The notes under the pieces: generated by a model | What the model saw: the letters and a program-made list of their open reading frames with translations, nothing else | Told to the model about the DNA's origin: nothing | The model's database searches: none | In this document: piece after piece, positions 9,419 to 16,726 of the stretch | Numbering within the stretch: position 1 is the first letter of the stretch | How the letters are laid out: every line of letters begins with the position of its first letter | From: Clostridiales bacterium | GTDB taxonomy: Bacteria; Bacillota; Clostridia; Christensenellales; Aristaeellaceae | Length of the DNA stretch: 64,000 nucleotides | Assembly (NCBI GenBank): GCA_016930575.1 | Contig: JAFGGL010000036.1 | Span: 33,516-97,515, forward strand | Reading direction: 5' to 3' | Program-made: the position numbers and the translations under genes

Positions 9419-11110
9419 ATGAAACACATTACATGCCTGCTTTTCTGTCTCTTTGTTTTCGCTGCGCCTCTCTCCGCTTATGCCGCGTCGGACGACGTCG
9501 GGTATCAGCCCATGCAGTACGGCGACAGCGGCGCAGACGTATTGCTGATCCAGGAGCAATTGCAGATGCTCGGCTATTACGGCGGCAAGGTAACCGGCAA
9601 CTATCTGGACGGCACACGGGCCGCCGTTTTGCAGTTTCAAGCCGATTACGGGCTGGAGCAGACCGGGATGGTCGACGGCGAAACCGAAGCGGCCATTTTC
9701 AACGCGGACTACCGCGTGCTGACCACCGGCGATTCGGGCGACGACGTGATACGCATCCAGGAACGGCTAACCACGCTGGATTATTACCATGGCAAAATTT
9801 CCGGAGATTATCTGGAAGGCACGACTTTCGGCATTGAGAAGTTCCAGGAAAAGATGGGGCTGGCGGCCACGGGCACGGCTGATATCCAAACCCAGCGCCT
9901 GCTGTTTTCCAATGCCGCGATGTCGCGTTTTCAGGAAGAGAGTACGGATACATCCGAACTCGGCGATATCAACGATATCGTCATCACCTCCGACGGCGCG
10001 GATGAAAAGCAGCCGGTCTACGATATCGAATATAACGGCCGGCTGACTCGCGGCTCGCAGGGCAGCCGCGTCAAGCAGGTGCAGCAGCGCCTGACAGAAC
10101 TCGGCTACTTTGTCGGCCCGATCAGCGGCAATTACATGAACCTGACCATCGCCGCCGTGGAAGCGTTTCAGGCAAACAACGGCTTAACGGTGGACGGCAT
10201 CACGGGCTCACAGACCTGGTCGGCGATGTTCGATGCGGATTATGCACTGGACGCTTCCGCCACCCCGCGCCCAACGCCTGTGCCGACGCCCATCCCCTAC
10301 GCGCTGACCGTGGACGTGAAAAACCAGGCCGTCATCGCCTACGGGCTGGATGTAAACGGCGAGCACACCATACCTGTCCGTTTCATGGTCTGTTCCACGG
10401 GGACGACCGCAATGCCGAGCGACGTCGGCGTGTTCACGATGGACGGCACGAAAGCGCGCTGGGCGTTCTTCTCTCTTTACGGCAGCTATGCGCAGTTTTG
10501 GACAAAGATCAACGAAAACATCGCATTCCATTCCGTTATCTATAATGAAGTCGATCTTCATGCCCTGAGCCGCAAGAGTTATAACATGCTCGGTTCGCGT
10601 GCGTCCCACGGCTGCATCCGCCTGCTGAACCACGACGCGCTGTGGATATACGAAAATGTCGGCGCGGGCACTAAGGTCACGATCACGGAGGATCTGCCGC
10701 TGGATACGGAACTGCGCGCCGCATTGAATCCAAAAGATCTTTCCTCCAACTGGGACAGCGCGCCCGTGACGCCTGTGCCGACCGCTTCGCCCGCCTACCA
10801 AAGCGGCGCTATACCTCCCATGCCGTTTCGGTCGATGAAAGATAACTCCACCGGCGAAGACGTGTACTGGCTGCAGATGAAGCTCAAGGAATTGGGCTAC
10901 TATACCGGCTACATGGCGACGGGCACCTATCTGGGCGGCACGGTGAAGGCCGTCAAGGCGTTCCAGAAAGCGAACGGTCTGGGAATCGACGGCGTGGCAG
11001 GCATCCAGACCCTGAACGCCATCTATGCCGACGTCCTCAACCCCGAAACCCCGACGCCGGCGGTCTCGGATTCTCCGACGCCGGCACCGGCCCAAACGCC
11101 TGCGGAATAA
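9419..11110 (+). CDS. L,D-transpeptidase (YkuD) with four peptidoglycan-binding domains
   Basis: Signal peptide; PG_binding_1 repeats (GDSGADVLLIQEQLQMLGYYGGKVTGNY..., etc.); catalytic SHGCIRLLNHDALWIY; Pro/Thr-rich linkers. Confidence 0.92.
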   Translation: MKHITCLLFCLFVFAAPLSAYAASDDVGYQPMQYGDSGADVLLIQEQLQMLGYYGGKVTGNYLDGTRAAVLQFQADYGLEQTGMVDGETEAAIFNADYRVLTTGDSGDDVIRIQERLTTLDYYHGKISGDYLEGTTFGIEKFQEKMGLAATGTADIQTQRLLFSNAAMSRFQEESTDTSELGDINDIVITSDGADEKQPVYDIEYNGRLTRGSQGSRVKQVQQRLTELGYFVGPISGNYMNLTIAAVEAFQANNGLTVDGITGSQTWSAMFDADYALDASATPRPTPVPTPIPYALTVDVKNQAVIAYGLDVNGEHTIPVRFMVCSTGTTAMPSDVGVFTMDGTKARWAFFSLYGSYAQFWTKINENIAFHSVIYNEVDLHALSRKSYNMLGSRASHGCIRLLNHDALWIYENVGAGTKVTITEDLPLDTELRAALNPKDLSSNWDSAPVTPVPTASPAYQSGAIPPMPFRSMKDNSTGEDVYWLQMKLKELGYYTGYMATGTYLGGTVKAVKAFQKANGLGIDGVAGIQTLNAIYADVLNPETPTPAVSDSPTPAPAQTPAE

Positions 11111-11223
11111 AATACACAATACATACAGCAGGACGCGCGGAACGCTTTGTGCTTCTGCGTGTTTATGATATACTTGCTTTTGGATATTTTCAAAAGATTC
11201 CCAAGATTAGGAGGCTGTAATCC

Positions 11224-11916
11224 ATGGAATACTCCAGAGAAGTGGAAGAAATGGCATGTGTGAAGCAGGGCCCGAATCACGGTCCGGCTCCCATCCCCGA
11301 AGAGGGCGCGTGGGTGCAAAGCCGCCAGATAACGGATATCAGCGGATTCACCCATGGCGTCGGCTGGTGCGCGCCGCAGCAAGGCGCTTGCAAACTGACT
11401 TTGAATGTCAAGAAGGGCGTTATCGTGGAAGCGCTGGTGGAGACACTCGGATGCTCGGGCATGACGCATTCCGCGGCAATGGCCAGCGAGATACTGCCCG
11501 GGAAAACCATATTGGAAGCGATGAACACCGACCTCGTTTGCGACGCCATCAACACCGCGATGCGCGAGCTCTTTTTACAAATCGCCTACGGGCGTTCGCA
11601 AAGCGCCTTTTCGGAAGGCGGCCTGGAGATCGGCGCGGGGCTGGAGGATTTGGGCAAAGGCCACAGAAGCCAGATCGGCACGATGTACGGGACGCTGAAA
11701 AAAGGCCCCCGCTATCTGGAAATGGCGGAAGGCTACGTGATGGAACTCGGGCTTGACAAAGACCGCGAGATCATCGGGTATAAGTACGTGCATCTGGGCA
11801 AGATGATGGAGGACATCCGCAAGGGCGTAGCTCCCAAGGAAGCGCTGGAGAAGAACACGGGAACCTACGGGCGCTTTAAAGATGCGGTCGAAACCATCGA
11901 TCCGCGTAAAGAATAG
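11224..11916 (+). CDS. NifU-N/IscU-like iron-sulfur scaffold-type protein
   Basis: GACKLTLNVKKGVIVEALVETLGCSGMTHSAAMASEILPGKTILEAMNTDLVCDAINTAM; always recognised as partner of the GGGtGRT gene. Confidence 0.8.
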   Translation: MEYSREVEEMACVKQGPNHGPAPIPEEGAWVQSRQITDISGFTHGVGWCAPQQGACKLTLNVKKGVIVEALVETLGCSGMTHSAAMASEILPGKTILEAMNTDLVCDAINTAMRELFLQIAYGRSQSAFSEGGLEIGAGLEDLGKGHRSQIGTMYGTLKKGPRYLEMAEGYVMELGLDKDREIIGYKYVHLGKMMEDIRKGVAPKEALEKNTGTYGRFKDAVETIDPRKE

Positions 11917-11937
11917 ATTGAACAGAGGAGACAGAGT

Positions 11938-12936
11938 ATGGCTGTATTTGAAGGATATGACCGCCGGATGCCGCATATCGAGAAAGTGCTTGCGGAATAC
12001 GGTTTTGATAATTTGGAATCGATGGCGAAATTCGTAAAGGACAAAGGCGTCGACGTACGTGCCATCGTGCTTGGCGTGCAGAAGATCGCGTTTGAGAACG
12101 CCGTCTGGGCATACACACTGGGCGCTGCGATCGCGATGAAAAAGAACGTGAAGAGTGCCGCGGACGCGGCCGAGGCCATCGGCGTCGGCCTGCAGGCGTT
12201 CTGTATCCCAGGCTCGGTCGCCGACCAGCGCCAGGTGGGCCTGGGGCACGGCAACCTGGGCGCGATGCTGCTGCGCGAGGAGACCGGCTGTTTTTGCTTC
12301 CTCGCCGGGCACGAAAGCTTCGCAGCCGCCGAGGGCGCCATCGGCATCGCGCGCACCGCCAACAAGGTGCGCAAGATCCCTCTGCGCGTGATCCTGAACG
12401 GACTCGGCAAGGACGCCGCCTATATCATCAGCCGCATCAACGGCTTTACCTATGTGAAAACGGAAATGGACTATACCAAAGGCGAAGCCAAGGTCGTTAA
12501 GGAAACGCCGTATTCGGACGGCGAGCGCGCCAGGGTGCGCTGCTACGGCTGCGACGACGTGGTGGAAGGCGTTTCAGTGATGATGCAGGAGCACGTGGAC
12601 GTATCCATCACCGGCAACTCCACCAACCCGACGCGTTTCTGCCACCCGGTGGCGGGCACGTACAAGAAGTGGTGCGCGGAAAACGGCAGGAAGTATTTCT
12701 CCGTCGCAAGCGGCGGCGGTACGGGCCGCACCCTGCATCCCGACAATATGGCCGCCGGCCCCGCAAGCTACGGCTTTACGGACACGCTTGGCCGCATGCA
12801 CTCGGACGCGCAGTTCGCGGGCTCGTCCTCCGTGCCCGCCCACGTGGAGATGATGGGCCTCATCGGCATGGGCAACAATCCCATGGTCGGCGCGACCGTC
12901 GCGGTTGCCGTTGCGATTGAGGAAGCTACGAAATAA
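11938..12936 (+). CDS. GGGtGRT family protein
   Basis: Contains the signature SVASGGGTGRTLHPDNMAAGPASYGFTDTLGRMHSDAQFAG. Confidence 0.9.
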   Translation: MAVFEGYDRRMPHIEKVLAEYGFDNLESMAKFVKDKGVDVRAIVLGVQKIAFENAVWAYTLGAAIAMKKNVKSAADAAEAIGVGLQAFCIPGSVADQRQVGLGHGNLGAMLLREETGCFCFLAGHESFAAAEGAIGIARTANKVRKIPLRVILNGLGKDAAYIISRINGFTYVKTEMDYTKGEAKVVKETPYSDGERARVRCYGCDDVVEGVSVMMQEHVDVSITGNSTNPTRFCHPVAGTYKKWCAENGRKYFSVASGGGTGRTLHPDNMAAGPASYGFTDTLGRMHSDAQFAGSSSVPAHVEMMGLIGMGNNPMVGATVAVAVAIEEATK

Positions 12937-12951
12937 GAATTCTATGTAATC

Positions 12952-12978
12952 AAAAAAGACCTCCGAATTCGGAGATCT
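12952..12978. terminator. Palindromic (bidirectional) terminator, copy 1
   Basis: AAAAAAGACCTCCGAATTCGGAGATCTTT; same core as the copy at 14073-14102 with one stem mismatch (ATCTTT versus GTCTTT). Confidence 0.85.
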
Positions 12979-13047
12979 TTATTACACTTCTGTTCTGTTT
13001 ACTATTCTTGATACGCCTATGCATCTTCGATAACACATATAGGATTC

Positions 13048-14034
13048 TTATAATATTTCATTTGCTTTTGGAACGCTATACGATATTCCAATTATTCTAT
13101 TGTCTCTATTTCTTGTTACTCGAATCTGCTTTAGTGAATCATCAATAGAAAAATAACCTGCTTGCGCCATATCGTAAATATAGTCTTCCTTTATTTTTGA
13201 ATCTGCACTTTCCCTGTATTTTGCTTTCATTACTAACAATGGTGGTAAAAGAACACCATGTGAATAATAAGGTTCTTGGCTATCCTCTGTAGATAATGAC
13301 ATAGTTATTATACCAATAACTCCACCATTCACTGAAATAATTGGCCCCCCACTCATTCCATGATCATATCTAGCATTTGTCCTGAAACACGGAAACTTTA
13401 ATAATATAGAATCTCTTTTATTACCATATATTTCTACAATTTCGCCTTTTGATGCATTCAAGCTGTTGTTTATTGTTCTTTGAAATCTCGATAAATCCCC
13501 ATTGAAAGTAACTAACTTTTTACTGTATCCAATTGCCATAGTTTGTTGATAAAGCTTTGGAATTCCGGGACTTAAGGTAAATTGCATTAAAGGTACTCTG
13601 ACATCATCTATTGTCGGTATGTCTATTGTGAGTAAAGCTATATCCGATTCATTTGAATACGTAATATTGGTTATTGGTAATAAACCGCCAAAATACTGAC
13701 CCTCAACTAATACTATGTTTGTACAGTATAATACATAAAGGTTTAGCTCAGTGAAATCAATAACTCCATTTTTAACAACTCCTTCTCGCTCTTTTTTATC
13801 AGTTAAGTCTTTTAGTACATGTTTAGCAGTTAATAAAAAGCCGTTACTACTAATACAAAAAGCTGTACCTAATAAATCCAGACTTTTTTCATTGTCATGT
13901 ATAATTGGGAAAACGGATGTTTGAAAAAAATGAGGTTCAAGAAGTCCCACTTGAAAGTTTTTCTCTTCAAAAGACAAATGACATCTGCTACTCATAATTT
14001 CATCCTTTATTTCTTTCATAGACTTCGATTTCAT
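13048..14034 (-). CDS. Trypsin-like (S1/HtrA-like) serine protease, AT-rich, probably horizontally acquired
   Basis: Triad context GFLLTAKHVLKD (His), NESDIALLTIDIP (Asp), DHGMSGGPIIS (Ser); start at 14034 preceded by GGAGG; the longer ORF to 14184 runs out of frame through the SPFH gene. Confidence 0.85.
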   Translation of the reverse strand: MKSKSMKEIKDEIMSSRCHLSFEEKNFQVGLLEPHFFQTSVFPIIHDNEKSLDLLGTAFCISSNGFLLTAKHVLKDLTDKKEREGVVKNGVIDFTELNLYVLYCTNIVLVEGQYFGGLLPITNITYSNESDIALLTIDIPTIDDVRVPLMQFTLSPGIPKLYQQTMAIGYSKKLVTFNGDLSRFQRTINNSLNASKGEIVEIYGNKRDSILLKFPCFRTNARYDHGMSGGPIISVNGGVIGIITMSLSTEDSQEPYYSHGVLLPPLLVMKAKYRESADSKIKEDYIYDMAQAGYFSIDDSLKQIRVTRNRDNRIIGISYSVPKANEIL

Positions 14035-14072
14035 AGGAGAAACCTCCGTAACTAAAATTACTATTCTATCTG

Positions 14073-14102
14073 AAAAAGACCTCCGAATTCGGAGGTCTTT
14101 TT
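14073..14102. terminator. Palindromic (bidirectional) terminator, copy 2
   Basis: Perfect 30-bp palindrome AAAAAGACCTCCGAATTCGGAGGTCTTTTT. Confidence 0.9.
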
Positions 14103-14111
14103 CATTATTGT

Positions 14112-15170
14112 TTATTCCGATTTCTGTCCGCACTCCGGGCAGAACTTGGCGTCCGCATCCATCTTCGCGCCGCACTTGGTGCATGTCTTTTCCTGCGGAG
14201 ACTGTGCAGCGCCGCAGTGGGGGCAGAACTTGCTGCCCTTGGCGATCCGCTTGCCGCAGCTGACGCAGGGAACAGTCTCCGGCTGCGTCGCCGGCGGCTG
14301 GTTAGCGGCGTTCATGCTCTGGGCGAACATCTGCCCCATCGCCGCGCCCGCGCCCATACCGACGCCCATGCCGGCCATTCCCCCGCCGCTTTGATTGTTT
14401 GCGGCCTCGCGCATTGCTTCGGCGGCCTGGTACTGCGTATACTTGTTCAAATCGCCCGCGACGCCCATAGAGGTGCGCTTGTCGATAGCCTTTTCCACGT
14501 CCTCCGGCAGGCTGATGTTTTCGATGATGAAATTTGTCAGCGTAAGCCCCAGCGCTTCCACCTGCGGGTTGAGCGCCTTTTGCACGAACGCCGAGAGTTC
14601 CTGATAGTTGGCCGCCATATCCAGGGCGGGAATCTTGCTCTCGGCGATCGCGTCGCTTAAGCCCGAGATCAGCGTGCGTTTGATCTGGCCTTCCACATCC
14701 TCCACGGTGAACATGCCGTTGGTGCCGAAGACCTCTTTCAAAAACACTTCGGGATCCTTCACGCGGAACGCGAAGATGCCGAACGCGCGGATACGGATCA
14801 TGCCGAATTCGGCGTCGCGCATCATCACCGGATTGCTCGTTCCCCACTTGCGGTCCAGGAACTGCTTGGTGTTGACGAAGTACACATCCGACTTGAACGG
14901 CGACTTGAAGCCGAACTTCCACGCCTTGAGCGCCGTCATGATCGGCATGTTGCCGGTGGACAGCTCGTAGCGGCCGGGCTCGAAGATATCGGCGAGCTGC
15001 CCTTCGTTGACGAACACGGCCAGCTGGCTTTCGCGCACCGTAAGCTGCGCGCCCATCATGATCTCTTTGCCGTCCATGTCGTAGCGGTGCACCATGGTGT
15101 TCTGGGTCGAATCTTTCCATTCGATAACGTCGATAAACTGGCTTGTTACGATCTTTTTAAATAATCCCAT
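14112..15170 (-). CDS. SPFH-domain protein with C-terminal double zinc ribbon (YdjI-like)
   Basis: MGLFKKIVTSQFIDVIEWKDSTQNTMVHRYDMDGKEIMMGAQLTVRESQLAVFVNEGQ...; CVSCGKRI..CPHCG, CTKCGAKM..CPECG. Confidence 0.9.
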   Translation of the reverse strand: MGLFKKIVTSQFIDVIEWKDSTQNTMVHRYDMDGKEIMMGAQLTVRESQLAVFVNEGQLADIFEPGRYELSTGNMPIMTALKAWKFGFKSPFKSDVYFVNTKQFLDRKWGTSNPVMMRDAEFGMIRIRAFGIFAFRVKDPEVFLKEVFGTNGMFTVEDVEGQIKRTLISGLSDAIAESKIPALDMAANYQELSAFVQKALNPQVEALGLTLTNFIIENISLPEDVEKAIDKRTSMGVAGDLNKYTQYQAAEAMREAANNQSGGGMAGMGVGMGAGAAMGQMFAQSMNAANQPPATQPETVPCVSCGKRIAKGSKFCPHCGAAQSPQEKTCTKCGAKMDADAKFCPECGQKSE

Positions 15171-15182
15171 GCCGGTATCCTC

Positions 15183-15995
15183 CTATTTTTCTTCGCTCCA
15201 TGTGCAATCTGCCGCGAAATCTATCAGCCCGTTGAGCGTTTTAAGTTCAGCCAGGCTCATTGTAAGACCTAAATAATGCTGTATCTGTCCGATCGTTTCT
15301 TCGATATACGCCTTTACCTTCATATCCGGCGTGACGCCCGCCGCGCCGCAAGAGCGCGGGCTGAACACGATGCGCACTTCTTCGGGCGAAACGACCGCGA
15401 TGTGGATGTTCATCATCTCGTACTCTTCCCCGAAGAAATTCCTGAGCGCCGTCGCCAGCCGTTCGCTGCCGTAATGCCAGCGCTCGGTAATGAACATATC
15501 CCCCTGCGGTATTGAGATCCGGGCGAAAAAGCACGGGCTCTGCGGATCGTCCGAGCAGCGGTACAGACGCTGCTGCTTCAATATCTCTTTCTTCGTCGGC
15601 GCAAGACGGGACAGCAGATACTTCATCCAGCGTTCACGGGCGGCGGAGAAATTCGTTTCCTCGTTATATTCGACATCCGAATTATCGGTATGGATCTGGT
15701 TTAAAAGCAGCTCAACCTCGCGGATGATTGTAAGCTGCTGCTCCTTATCGTCTATAATCATGAAAACCGGGATCTGCGGCTGCTTTTCATCCATCCATTG
15801 TTCGAGCGTTTCAAACCCTTCGTCGATCCCGATGGCGTCGATATGGTGCTTGCGCAAGCATTCCACCGCTTCCTCAAAGGTCTTTCGCACCCGCGGCGGC
15901 TTGAAGCCCATCGTTTCCCATCCGTCGGCATCGCTGAACATCTTCTCTATCGTCGGCGACTTCGTTACAATCAGGAGCCTATACACAAACGTCAA
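15183..15995 (-). CDS. Hypothetical protein with receiver-like N-terminal domain
   Basis: YRLLIVTKSPTIEKMF...HHIDAIGIDEGFETLEQWMDEKQPQIPVFMIIDDKEQQ pattern resembles a degenerate REC fold; directly upstream of the SPFH gene. Confidence 0.6.
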   Translation of the reverse strand: MTFVYRLLIVTKSPTIEKMFSDADGWETMGFKPPRVRKTFEEAVECLRKHHIDAIGIDEGFETLEQWMDEKQPQIPVFMIIDDKEQQLTIIREVELLLNQIHTDNSDVEYNEETNFSAARERWMKYLLSRLAPTKKEILKQQRLYRCSDDPQSPCFFARISIPQGDMFITERWHYGSERLATALRNFFGEEYEMMNIHIAVVSPEEVRIVFSPRSCGAAGVTPDMKVKAYIEETIGQIQHYLGLTMSLAELKTLNGLIDFAADCTWSEEK

Positions 15996-16175
15996 CCTCC
16001 AATAGTTTCAGGATAGCTAACATTATACTCAATTCCGGCGGAATTTTCAATTGCTTCGGGAAATAGGGTTCGCCTTTGCGCCTGGAAAGGCTCCGTATGA
16101 TCCCCTTCCTTGCAAGATTGACCGGTTCTGTTATAATAGCATGCAGAAATCAAACATGCAGAAAGGGCTTATAGA

Positions 16176-16694
16176 ATGACAAATCCCGCTTTTACGATCA
16201 CCATGGAAAACGGCGACGTCATGACCGGGGAGCTTTATCCGGATACCGCGCCGCAGTCCGTCGGCAATTTTACCGTTTTGGCCAACAGCGGCTATTACGA
16301 CGGCCTTACCTTCCACCGCTGCATTCCGGGATTTATGATTCAGGGCGGATGCCCGCTGGGCACGGGCACGGGCGGCCCCGGCTATTCCATCAAGGGCGAA
16401 TTTGCGCAAAACGGGTATCCAAATACGCTCAGGCATACCAAGGGCGTGCTCAGCATGGCGCGCAGCATGATGAAGGACTCAGCCGGTTCGCAATTCTTTA
16501 TCATGACGAGCGACAGCCCGCATCTGGACGGTGCATACGCCGCGTTCGGCAAGGTGCTTCACGGCCTGGACGCTGCGGACGCCATCGTCAATTCGCCGAC
16601 GGATTCCCGCGATAAACCGCACACGCCACAGGTGATTCATTCTATACGCGTGGAAACGGACGGGGCCGAGTACCCGTTTACGAAGCTTAAATAA
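16176..16694 (+). CDS. Peptidyl-prolyl cis-trans isomerase, cyclophilin type
   Basis: NFTVLANSGYYDGLTFHRCIPGFMIQGGCPLGTGTGGPGYSIKGEF...GSQFFIMTSDSPHLDGAYAAFGKV. Confidence 0.96.
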   Translation: MTNPAFTITMENGDVMTGELYPDTAPQSVGNFTVLANSGYYDGLTFHRCIPGFMIQGGCPLGTGTGGPGYSIKGEFAQNGYPNTLRHTKGVLSMARSMMKDSAGSQFFIMTSDSPHLDGAYAAFGKVLHGLDAADAIVNSPTDSRDKPHTPQVIHSIRVETDGAEYPFTKLK

Positions 16695-16726
16695 TATAGA
16701 TTTCCTTATTCTGAAAGGGGCAGTGC

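Noticed and set aside
10208-11119. 303-aa minus-strand ORF opposite the L,D-transpeptidase
   Set aside because: Arg/His-rich antisense shadow
14035-14184. N-terminal extension of the protease ORF (MHQVRREDGCGRQVLPGVRTEIG...)
   Set aside because: Overlaps the SPFH 3' end out of frame and crosses the terminator; internal ATG at 14034 has a good RBS
14302-15120. 272-aa minus-strand ORF in another frame of the SPFH gene
   Set aside because: Out-of-frame shadow of a well supported SPFH gene, no RBS or domain
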